DNA of 5,370 nt from Gammaproteobacteria bacterium (GTDB taxonomy: Bacteria > Pseudomonadota > Gammaproteobacteria > Pseudomonadales > Pseudohongiellaceae), in NCBI GenBank assembly GCA_016762995.1, contig JAESUT010000193.1:1-5370 (forward strand). The letters are read 5' to 3'. A program made the position numbers and the translations under genes. Positions 1 through 5,351 of the stretch are shown here, in pieces. The notes below the pieces were generated by a model, which was not told the origin of the DNA, did not search any database, and was given only the letters and a program-made list of their open reading frames with translations. Position 1 is the first letter of the stretch. Every line of letters starts with the position of its first letter.

Positions 1-607
1 AACGGCCCTACGCCGCGCGCATTGTCCATTCTTTGAAGTTCTACCCGTTTCTCGATTCTCTCTTCAAGTACGGTTTTTAGCTTGAAACTTAACAGCGTGA
101 CCCGATCCTTTCTTCCCTTGCCATTATGAACAGTCAGTGAGGACCGTTCCAAGTCAATATCCATCACCCTCAGTCTTAGGCATTCGCCCCCCTCAGGCCA
201 CTTCCGTAAAGGAGCTGGATCATGAGCTTATTGCGCCCCTCCAGTTGTTCGAGGATTGCAGAGACCTCACCAATCGACAGCACAGTGGGAACTGTTCTGC
301 TCTTTGCTTTGCTTTGCTTTGTAGCCAGTTTAAAGCCAAGGTAACCAAGTTCTCTTTTGAGAAATTTCTGAAACAGATATACAAGAGAGTTAAGAGCGAT
401 TTTTTGCGTATTGGCGCTAACATGAAGCGTCATGGCCAAGTGCGTGAGATAGGCTTGTATCTGCGACACATCCACCGTTGAAGGGTGCTGTTTGTCCGTG
501 TAAACAATGAACCGCTTTATCCACAACATATAGGCTTTCTCAGTGACAAATGCATAGCCTCTCATCCGCATATCAGCCCTAACTTCTTCCATAAATTCAC
601 TGCTCAT
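1..607 (-). pseudogene. intI: Integron integrase IntI, 5' part, frameshifted and cut by window edge
   Basis: Site-specific tyrosine recombinase that would insert and excise cassettes at attI and attC. From ATG 607-605 the protein begins MSSEFMEEVRADMRMRGY, matching the usual IntI N-terminus, followed by the core-binding domain (TEKAYMLWIKRFI, QHPS, TQKIALNSLVYLFQKFLKRELG) and the catalytic-domain start LLYGSGLR with the first catalytic Arg. The frame then reads RGANA and stops at 176-178. Skipping back one frame at the run of six C (187-192) restores ECLRLRVMDIDLE and then the GKGRKDR hairpin with the catalytic Lys, open to position 1; one more G on the coding strand would give LRGGECLRLRV. 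The HxxR box, the nucleophilic Tyr and most of the IntI-specific insertion lie outside the window. An in-frame TTG at 667 would add 20 residues, but the family start favours 607; the ribosome site there (AAGAG) is weak. Identity is firm; the frameshift could be a sequencing error in the homopolymer. Confidence 0.88.
302..321. repeat. CTTTG tandem repeat, four copies, inside intI
   Basis: Four perfect head-to-tail CTTTG units. On the coding (minus) strand they encode part of the Lys/Ser/Ala-rich linker KQSKAKS between the core-binding and catalytic domains of IntI, just before VPTVLS. This linker looks about three residues longer than I recall for the Vibrio cholerae integrase. Units of five bases change the reading frame when gained or lost, except in threes. 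Confidence 0.9.
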
Positions 608-667
608 TACACGCTCTTGATGCAAGTTCATTAGTACTTTTAGGATAGTAGGGAAAGTGGATTCCAA

Positions 668-937
668 CCAGAGTGCTCATTTATTTCCCAGCTAAAGCAC
701 CCTTTGCAAGGAAGAAAAAGAAAATTGACCGTTAATTCAAATAGTTACAGTATGGGTTGCTGTAGATAGAAGAAACCCCGTAACAGAGATACATGGTCGC
801 GCATCCCAAAATATGAGGAGCCCTCCTTTTGTTAAGGCGAGACTGACCGACATAGAGATAGAGCATTCTTTTTCAACGGGTTATGGAATAGACTTGGCCT
901 CACGGAAAAACAAAGGGCGCGTGCGTCGTATACACAT
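668..937. other. intI-attI intergenic region
   Basis: No convincing gene is seen here. The stretch should hold the divergent intI promoter, Pc and attI. It contains an inverted repeat TACAG-N9-CTGTA (746-764) and a short hairpin-like AGGAGCCCTCCT (816-827) followed by T residues, neither of known role. No LexA-type CTGT-N8-ACAG box was found, so SOS control of intI, known in several integrons, is not supported by what I can see. Confidence 0.6.
725..751 (+). promoter_or_regulatory. Possible cassette promoter (Pc), weak match
   Basis: TTGACC (725-730) resembles a -35 box, and TACAGT (746-751) resembles a -10 box with a 15-base spacer, pointing towards the cassettes. Integrons commonly carry Pc in intI or in the intI-attI gap, which is where this lies. 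The spacer is short and the -10 imperfect, so this is only a candidate. Confidence 0.25.
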
Positions 938-945
938 GTTATAGG
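880..945 (+). other. attI: attI recombination site (core plus likely integrase-binding box)
   Basis: The core GTTATAGG lies at 938-945, just ahead of the first cassette gene. Its sequence is the exact reverse complement of CCTATAAC (1301-1308), the R'' box at the end of cassette 1. That is expected if cassette 1 was inserted between G938 and T939. A second GTT element, GTTATGGA (880-887), lies about 58 bases upstream and could be an accessory integrase-binding site; it sets the left limit given here and is less certain. The junction is well supported; the outer limit of attI is not. Confidence 0.7.
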
Positions 946-958
946 TCAATAATCACAT

Positions 959-1294
959 ATGGCTAAAGTGTATTTTGAAAAATTATCTCAGTTAATATTT
1001 GATCTCGATATTGATGGTGAGGTATCTGCCGAACTGGAGACTAAACACTTTTTCAGTGGCGCTGCACTTTATGTTAATAAGGCAATATGCGTATCCTGGT
1101 CTCCAGGAGGTCTTGCATTCAAATTGTCTGAAACCGAGGTAAATAGGTTACTCTCTAATGGTAAAGCCAAACCACTAAAATACTTTGAAAAAGGCCATAT
1201 TAAAGAAGGTTACGCTATGTTCGAAAATCCCGAATCGTCAAAGAAGGTTCGCTGGAAAAGCTACTTCTTAAAGGCCATAGGTCAGGTATTGTGA
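959..1294 (+). CDS. TfoX N-terminal domain-like protein (cassette 1)
   Basis: A 111-residue soluble protein that resembles the N-terminal domain of TfoX/Sxy. In larger relatives this domain belongs to the competence regulator, but stand-alone versions of about this length have no settled function. The matching pattern covers most of the chain: a FSGAALYVNKAICVSW strand-turn-strand (about 32-47), then GLAFKLSETEVNRLL (51-65), KPLKYFE (71-77) and EGYAMFENPE (83-92), and a C-terminal helix RWKSYFLKAIGQVL (98-111). The ATG is only 20 bases into the cassette and has no recognisable ribosome-binding site, so it may depend on sequence upstream in attI, as some first cassettes do. Its attC is of a different type from the others, so it was probably acquired separately. 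The family call is by remembered pattern, not by search. Confidence 0.68.
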   Translation: MAKVYFEKLSQLIFDLDIDGEVSAELETKHFFSGAALYVNKAICVSWSPGGLAFKLSETEVNRLLSNGKAKPLKYFEKGHIKEGYAMFENPESSKKVRWKSYFLKAIGQVL

Positions 1295-1300
1295 GGCAAA

Positions 1301-1380
1301 CCTATAACAAGGCCAGCCAGAGGGACAGCCAGACCGCCGCTTCGCTCTGGTTTGTCTGCCCCTGCTGGCGGCGTTATGTG
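1301..1380 (+). repeat. attC: attC1 (end of cassette 1)
   Basis: R'' CCTATAAC (1301-1308) and R' GTTATGTG (1373-1380) flank an imperfect inverted repeat in which GCCAGCCAG, GGGACAG and AGACC in the left arm pair with the right arm GGTTTGTCTGCCCCTGCTGG, with a GC-rich apex around CGCTTCG. It is 80 bases long, GC-rich, and unlike attC2-5. The R' half belongs to cassette 2, so the two R boxes match only over ATAAC/GTTAT. Confidence 0.9.
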
Positions 1381-1430
1381 TCTCTATGCGCCAAATACTG
1401 TACATAAACACATGGGATTGTTAAACCATA

Positions 1431-1457
1431 TTGCGTGACATTTTGATTAGCTAATAT
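1431..1457 (+). promoter_or_regulatory. Possible promoter and palindrome in the cassette 2 leader
   Basis: The leader of cassette 2 is about 135 bases, AT-rich, and much longer than the 20-60 base leaders of the other cassettes, so an own promoter is plausible. TTGCGT (1431-1436) and TAATAT (1452-1457) are a weak -35/-10 pair with a 15-base spacer. A perfect 10-base palindrome, ATTAGCTAAT (1446-1455), overlaps it and could be an operator. This is a candidate only. Confidence 0.25.
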
Positions 1458-1514
1458 CACTCTAACGGTAGTGAAGTACATCTATCCTATAAATATAATA
1501 GAAGGGGATGAACA

Positions 1515-2330
1515 ATGGCGTCTAATACACTAGCAGCAGAAGGGCTACATCTTTCGGGTAACAAACCAGCTTGGCAGGATGCAGATCGATGGATGTTTGT
1601 CTTTATGGCAGGCCTTTTCCTCCTTATTGTTTTAACAGGATTCATACCCTCCTCCATCGGGAAAATTGCAGCAGTTCAGTCCGGTGAACGAGCACCTTTC
1701 CTAACTGTATTACATGTGCACGCTTTCCTAATGGGAACATGGATACTGCTCTTACTTACTCAAGCAAGTCTTGTAGCAACTAAGCATGGCGCAATACACC
1801 AACGGCTTGGCATGAGCTCAATGGTGCTTATGCCTGCCATGGTGGCAACTGGGTTTCTCTTGGTTCCAGCAAATTTTGGTCTAGTTTGGGGGCTCGATCC
1901 TTCAAACGTTCCAAGCGAAGTTATTGCCCAGCGCAAAGAAATAATTTCTAATATTGCTCTTGCACAGATTCGAACTGGTATTCTTTTTCCAATCATCGTT
2001 TCATTGGCACTCTATTTTCGTAAAAAGGATCTAGGGACACACAAACGGTTAATGATTCTCGCAACAGTAATACCTATACCAGCTGCACTTGATCGTATTA
2101 GCTGGTTACCTAACACCATGCCATTCAACCCAATTGCGCCAAACTTGTACGTATTGCTCCTAATTTTTCCACTATTTGCTTATGATCTATTACGGCATCG
2201 CACAATACCTCGTGCGTATATGATCTGGGGTGCCGTCTGGGCGCCCTCTGCCATTGTCGTCTATATGCTTTGGGGCTCTTCTTGGTGGCTGTCAATAGCA
2301 CCAAAAATTATGGGTGTAGAAAGCTGGTAA
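1515..2330 (+). CDS. Multi-pass membrane protein with conserved His motifs, function unknown (cassette 2)
   Basis: A 271-residue integral inner-membrane protein with about seven hydrophobic segments: roughly 26-45, 63-88, 99-119, 145-168, 178-198, 209-226 and 235-257. Helix 2 carries LHVHAFLMGTW (66-76), followed by a loop H91 and HQRLG (95-99); before helix 5 comes HKRLM (176-180). I recall this H-x-H...W / HxRLG pattern from a widespread uncharacterised bacterial membrane family. Paired histidines in or near helices could bind haem or a metal, but that is inference. There is no signal peptide; the first 25 residues are polar. The start is supported by AAGGGG (1502-1507), 7 bases ahead of the ATG. 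It ends 35 bases before attC2. It is the largest cassette gene here and shows no visible damage. Confidence 0.85.
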   Translation: MASNTLAAEGLHLSGNKPAWQDADRWMFVFMAGLFLLIVLTGFIPSSIGKIAAVQSGERAPFLTVLHVHAFLMGTWILLLLTQASLVATKHGAIHQRLGMSSMVLMPAMVATGFLLVPANFGLVWGLDPSNVPSEVIAQRKEIISNIALAQIRTGILFPIIVSLALYFRKKDLGTHKRLMILATVIPIPAALDRISWLPNTMPFNPIAPNLYVLLLIFPLFAYDLLRHRTIPRAYMIWGAVWAPSAIVVYMLWGSSWWLSIAPKIMGVESW

Positions 2331-2365
2331 CCTTTGATTAGGAAATATTTTGGAAGTTCGTCCGA

Positions 2366-2426
2366 CACATAACAAGCAAATCAACTAGGAGGCGCTACGC
2401 GCCCCTATTATTCAAAGCGTTATGTG
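2366..2426 (+). repeat. attC: attC2 (end of cassette 2)
   Basis: R'' CACATAAC (2366-2373) and R' GTTATGTG (2419-2426) are exact reverse complements. The central stem is GGCGC-TAC-GCGCC (2391-2403), extended by TAGGA on the left against CCTA on the right. It is 61 bases long. This is the type form of the attC shared by cassettes 2-5. Confidence 0.95.
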
Positions 2427-2485
2427 TTTCGAAACATCTGACCTAAAAAAGCTAATGTACTAATTGTTGGTATCGAGGTAGTTTC

Positions 2486-3067
2486 ATGGAAATTTCTGAC
2501 TGGGGTGTTATCGCTGAGCTAGTCTCGGCAGTCGGAATTATCATTACGCTAATATACTTGGCCATTCAAGTTCATCAGAATACACGACAAGAGGAATTCC
2601 AAGGATTACAAGCGGCCATATTGAGGTTCCTGGACAACGTAGATAGTGTTACAAAAACTAAGGAAGATGCCGAAGTATTTCGTAATGGACTGAATTATTT
2701 TGGTGACCTTCCCCCTGCTGAACAAGGGTCTTTCCATTCAAAAATGCATTCACTGCTGCACGGGTTCCACAGTATATGGATACTATACAAGAGCGGCATT
2801 CTTCCGGAATACGAATTGGTAGCTATGCGAAGAATCTATATAGAGTTATTGATGTCACCGGGTGGAGGTCAATGGTGGGAGTCGTTCAAGCACATTCCAC
2901 CTCCACATCTTGTCAAGTATCTAGACGAAGAGATCAGCAAGTCGGATGGGGTGATAACCCCAGCAAACGAAACATACCCATGGTTGCGCGGCGATGATCC
3001 CAGGAAAAAAACTGTTCAAACCAAATCAAACCATAGTGAAAAATTTAAAATCTCGGCCAACACATAA
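2486..3067 (+). CDS. Single-helix membrane protein, AE-motif/WW family, copy 1 (cassette 3)
   Basis: 193 residues, function unknown. Residues 6-29 form one hydrophobic helix (IAELVSAVGIIITLIYLAIQ) followed at once by HQNT, then a mostly helical domain probably facing the cytoplasm. Marks shared with the next three cassette genes are A10-E11 at the helix start, Q-x-x-Q-N-T after it (28-33), YKSGIL (101-106), a Trp pair W130-W131, and an acidic end YLDEEI (145-150). I recall similar proteins as common unnamed ones in marine proteobacteria. Start: GAGG (2475-2478), 7 bases before ATG. The C-terminal 40 residues are a polar, Lys-rich tail absent from the siblings, and the TAA stop is supplied by the R'' box of attC3, suggesting that an earlier stop was lost. 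Confidence 0.9.
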   Translation: MEISDWGVIAELVSAVGIIITLIYLAIQVHQNTRQEEFQGLQAAILRFLDNVDSVTKTKEDAEVFRNGLNYFGDLPPAEQGSFHSKMHSLLHGFHSIWILYKSGILPEYELVAMRRIYIELLMSPGGGQWWESFKHIPPPHLVKYLDEEISKSDGVITPANETYPWLRGDDPRKKTVQTKSNHSEKFKISANT

Positions 3068-3121
3068 CAAACAAATCAAGGATATGCGCTACGCGCATCT
3101 CCTTATTAAAGACGTTATGTG
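3061..3121 (+). repeat. attC: attC3 (end of cassette 3)
   Basis: R'' CACATAAC (3061-3068) and R' GTTATGTG (3114-3121) are exact reverse complements. The central stem is ATGCGC-TAC-GCGCAT, flanked by AAGGA against TCCTT with one unpaired base each side. It is 61 bases long. The stop codon of the cassette 3 gene lies within R''. Confidence 0.95.
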
Positions 3122-3169
3122 TTTTGATACTTTCAGAATCATTGTAATACATGGAATCGAGAACACTTA

Positions 3170-3646
3170 ATGAATTGGGATGCGGTTGGTGCAATAGCAG
3201 AACTACTCGGTGCAATTGGCGTTATAGGCTCGCTGATTTATGTTGCTTCACAGGTTCGTGCGAGCACGGTAGCCTCAAAAGTAGAATCAAAATTACGCCT
3301 GACTGAAAATATGGTTAATTTTGGAGACTTATTGATAGGCTCGCCGGAACTCAATGAGCTTATGATTGATGGACGAAAAGGCCTTGGATCATTGTCTAAG
3401 AGCGAATATCTACAGTTCTCAAATTTGGCCCTGAAAGCATGTTGGTATTTGTCGTCTGGATTTTTTATGTACCAGCAGAAATCAATTTATGAGGATGATT
3501 GGCACGAACTTAGAACTATCGCAATTTACTGGTCTAAAAGTAAAGGCTTCCAAGAGTGGTGGGCCAAGCGAGGAAGATTTAGTTTTACAGGAAAATTTGT
3601 TGAGTTCATGGATCAAGAAATCGAACTTGCGAACAGCTCCAAATAA
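3170..3646 (+). CDS. Single-helix membrane protein, AE-motif/WW family, copy 2 (cassette 4)
   Basis: 158 residues, function unknown, the shortest of the four siblings. The hydrophobic helix is residues 6-29 with A10-E11 at the same positions as in copy 1 and IGVIGSLIYVASQV at its end; QVRAST replaces QVHQNT. The domain that follows has SPEL (58-61), YQQKSI (101-106) where siblings have YKxGIL, EDDW (108-111), W130-W131 at the same number as in copy 1, and FVEFMDQEIEL near the end. The ATG has only a weak GAG upstream; an out-of-frame ATG occurs at 3151. The leader from the cassette junction is about 50 bases with no clear promoter. The gene ends 15 bases before attC4 with its own TAA. Confidence 0.88.
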   Translation: MNWDAVGAIAELLGAIGVIGSLIYVASQVRASTVASKVESKLRLTENMVNFGDLLIGSPELNELMIDGRKGLGSLSKSEYLQFSNLALKACWYLSSGFFMYQQKSIYEDDWHELRTIAIYWSKSKGFQEWWAKRGRFSFTGKFVEFMDQEIELANSSK

Positions 3647-3661
3647 TGATGAGTCAGCCAA

Positions 3662-3722
3662 CACATAACAATCAAATAAAAAAGGAGGCACTACGTGCCC
3701 CTATTATTCAAAGCGTTATGTG
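3662..3722 (+). repeat. attC: attC4 (end of cassette 4)
   Basis: R'' CACATAAC (3662-3669) and R' GTTATGTG (3715-3722) are exact reverse complements. The central stem is GGCAC-TAC-GTGCC (3687-3699). It is nearly identical to attC2 over the right half, differing in the stem by one G-C to A-T pair change. It is 61 bases long. Confidence 0.95.
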
Positions 3723-3766
3723 TCTCGTTGACTCTCCAGCAAGCTGAAGGTTAGGTAAGAAAGAAA

Positions 3767-4264
3767 ATGAAAGGAAAATTGCAAGAATTCGCCTTAGTTG
3801 CAGAAATTGTATCTGCAATAGCTGTAGTTCTATCATTAGTGTATGTGGGTTATCAAATTCAACAGAGCACAGCCGAAAGACGAACTGATAGCATACATTC
3901 ACTAAATGCAGGATATAGAGAATTGGCCCTAACAAATGTCCTCAATGAAAACCTCGGTGTGGCATGGCACAAAGTACTAGATGGAGAAGAGCTATCTAAA
4001 CGTCAAGTAGACCTCATGTCAGACGCTCTCTATGCACACTTGATGCAACTAGAAGACACATACAATCGATATAAAGAAGGCTATATCGATGATGATTTCC
4101 TTGTAGCCAGAACCAATGCAGAAATACAAAGAATTACGTATTCGCCTCAGTTATTGGAAGTCTACGGACTTATGAAAGACGCAAAAATATATACGCAATC
4201 ATTTATAGATTGGCTCGATAGTAATATTGAAAGTTACCCAAATATCGAAGAAAACGACACATAA
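3767..4264 (+). CDS. Single-helix membrane protein, AE-motif family lacking WW, copy 3 (cassette 5)
   Basis: 165 residues, function unknown. The hydrophobic helix covers residues 8-31 with A12-E13, IVSAIAVVLSLVYVGYQ and then QQST. The rest is rich in charged residues and probably helical. YKEGYIDDDF (102-111) matches YKAGILDEEVW of copy 4. The Trp pair of the other three is absent; the aligned stretch reads SPQLLEVYGLM (126-136). FIDWLDSNIE near the end matches the acidic C-terminal helix of its siblings. The ribosome-binding site is a poor AAGAAAG just before the ATG. The stop TAA is formed by the R'' box of attC5. This is the most diverged sibling and may have a changed partner or role. Confidence 0.88.
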   Translation: MKGKLQEFALVAEIVSAIAVVLSLVYVGYQIQQSTAERRTDSIHSLNAGYRELALTNVLNENLGVAWHKVLDGEELSKRQVDLMSDALYAHLMQLEDTYNRYKEGYIDDDFLVARTNAEIQRITYSPQLLEVYGLMKDAKIYTQSFIDWLDSNIESYPNIEENDT

Positions 4265-4325
4265 TAATCAAATCGAAAAGGAAACAGCGCTACGCGTCTG
4301 CTCCTATTATTCACAGCGTTATGTG
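4258..4325 (+). repeat. attC: attC5 (end of cassette 5), altered R'' box
   Basis: The R'' box reads CACATAAT (4258-4265) instead of CACATAAC, losing the conserved AAC; R' GTTATGTG (4318-4325) is intact. The central stem is CAG-CGC-TAC-GCG-T-CTG with T4297 unpaired. It is 68 bases long. The substitution turns one G-C pair of the folded bottom strand, at the R box, into a mismatch. Confidence 0.9.
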
Positions 4326-4366
4326 CTTTTGCGCATTCACTGCATTACTGACATTCAATAAGCAAG

Positions 4367-4891
4367 ATGCCGGAAAATCTGAATTTTGATATGAAAGACA
4401 TGAACTGGACAAAATGGGCGTCTATAGCCGAGATAGTTAGCTCCGTAGCTATCTTGGTAACTATCTTATACTTGGCGATTCAAACAGAACAGAACACTGA
4501 TGCGATAAACAGCCAATCTAGGCAAAGCCTTGCTGAAAGCGCGGTATTTGAGCAATCCATGTGGTTGCAGAACCCGGAATTGTCTTCGTTTATCGTTGAT
4601 AATTCGATTGAAATGAGCTTCGAGCAAAAGGTCCAATTGGACAGTCTCTTGATAATGGCATTTACACGGCGTGAATTTGCATATCGCCAATATAAAGCAG
4701 GCATTCTAGATGAGGAAGTCTGGAACCAAGAAGCCGAAGTCATAGCTCTGCTATTGGGAACGGAGAGAACTAGAAGTTGGTGGCGCACAATAGGAAAGAA
4801 CGGATTCGAAAGTGACTTCGCAAATACTACCGATTCCATAATCTTGGGCAAGCCATATCATCCATATTGGGAAAGCCTAGTAAAGTGGTAA
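4367..4891 (+). CDS. Single-helix membrane protein, AE-motif/WW family, copy 4 (cassette 6)
   Basis: 174 residues from the first ATG, function unknown. The hydrophobic helix is residues 18-40 with A21-E22, IVSSVAILVTILYLAIQ and then EQNT. The domain beyond holds NPEL (69-72), RREFAYRQYKAGILDEEVW (101-119), and W138-W139. The C-terminus GKPYHPYWESLVKW is aromatic-rich and unlike the siblings. The start is uncertain: ATGs at 4367, 4391 and 4400 are in frame, none with a good ribosome-binding site. The last gives MNWTKWASIAEI, which aligns best with copy 2 (MNWDAVGAIAEL). The cassette's 3' attC is broken, so the gene may now move only with the rhodanese-like remnant behind it. Confidence 0.88.
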   Translation: MPENLNFDMKDMNWTKWASIAEIVSSVAILVTILYLAIQTEQNTDAINSQSRQSLAESAVFEQSMWLQNPELSSFIVDNSIEMSFEQKVQLDSLLIMAFTRREFAYRQYKAGILDEEVWNQEAEVIALLLGTERTRSWWRTIGKNGFESDFANTTDSIILGKPYHPYWESLVKW

Positions 4892-4911
4892 TCTAAGTAT
4901 GGTGACGACGA

Positions 4912-4937
4912 CGCATAACAATCAAGTCAAAAGGAGG
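4912..4937 (+). repeat. attC: attC6 remnant: left half only
   Basis: R'' CGCATAAC (4912-4919) is followed by AATCAAGTCAAAAGGAGG, matching the left arm of attC4. The TAC loop, the right arm (CCCCTATTATTC in attC2 and attC4) and an R' GTTAT box are all missing; sequence of the next gene begins at once. The retained AAGGAGG (4931-4937) sits where a ribosome-binding site would be for the GTG at 4947. Confidence 0.8.
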
Positions 4938-4946
4938 TATAAAGTA

Positions 4947-5345
4947 GTGTACAAAGTATTCTGCATAACTTTCTTAATTGCGTTTCACTCTTTCGCAGGA
5001 AGGTGTTTTCGTGTTTCGCAACGATGAGCGCCCTAGTTTTGGGAAAACCATTAGCCTAGAACAGCTTTCTGAGAAGCAAATTCAAGGCACCCTTGTACTC
5101 TTGGGTGTGCGTCTCAAAGAAGATTTTGAAAAAGATTCGACACTGACCCCAGGGGCCACATACGTCGATCCTGAAGACCTTCCCAACTGGGCATCCACAT
5201 TAAACAGCGACTCAGAAGCAGAAGTCTATTGCATGGCAAGGAAATGGGAAGTCAAAAAATCGCATTTTTTCTAAACAAGCAAGGGATTAGCGTATCTAGC
5301 TTGGAAGGTGGAATCGAGGCTTGGAAGGAATCTAAAGATCGGTGA
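4947..5345 (+). pseudogene. Exported rhodanese-like (sulfurtransferase-type) protein, two frameshifts (cassette 7)
   Basis: Three segments read as one protein when joined. Segment 1, GTG 4947 with AAGGAGG 9 bases upstream, gives a signal peptide MYKVFCITFLIAFHSFA. Segment 2, in another frame from about 4998 to 5232, gives VFVFRNDERPSFGKTISLEQL, then LLGVRLKEDFEKD, PGATYVDPEDLPNWA and EVYC with the expected active-site Cys. Segment 3, back in the first frame, gives HGKEMGSQKIAFFL, KQGISVSSLEGGIEAW and a TGA at 5343-5345. The order DVR / PGA-x-xxDP / VYCxHG / LEGGIEAW is that of a single rhodanese domain, which would act in the periplasm on sulfur transfer. One extra base near 4998-4999 and one lost base near 5230-5235 explain it. 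Asp of the usual LLDVR is Gly here (codon 5104-5106). As written, translation from 4947 stops at 5023-5025, and the middle frame stops at 5272-5274. Sequencing error is the alternative. Confidence 0.75.
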
Positions 5346-5351
5346 AGGCAA

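Noticed and set aside
137..481. Plus-strand open frame of 114 codons overlapping intI
   Set aside because: It lies antisense to a recognisable integrase, has no domain-like pattern, and its proline-rich and mixed composition looks like a shadow frame.
608..667. Integrase start at the TTG at 667
   Set aside because: The extra 20 residues do not fit the usual IntI N-terminus, whereas ATG 607 gives the standard M-S-S-x-F...VR-x-x-MR start.
746..764. TACAG-N9-CTGTA as a LexA (SOS) box controlling intI
   Set aside because: A LexA box reads CTGT-N8-ACAG; here the half-sites are in the opposite order and the spacer is nine.
1301..1380. attC hairpins as rho-independent terminators
   Set aside because: The stems are long and imperfect with paired core boxes at the ends and no T run follows; they fit recombination sites.
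1494..1499. Perfect TATAAT as -10 of a promoter for the cassette 2 gene
   Set aside because: It is three bases from the ribosome-binding site, so transcription would start within or after that site, and no -35 match is found 16-18 bases upstream.
4480..4851. Minus-strand open frames antisense to the copy 4 gene
   Set aside because: The plus-strand gene matches its three siblings; the antisense frames have no ribosome-binding site or family pattern.
2420..4937. Toxin-antitoxin pairs, common in sedentary integrons
   Set aside because: Each cassette has one gene, none resembles a known toxin or antitoxin, and no small partner frame with a ribosome-binding site was seen.
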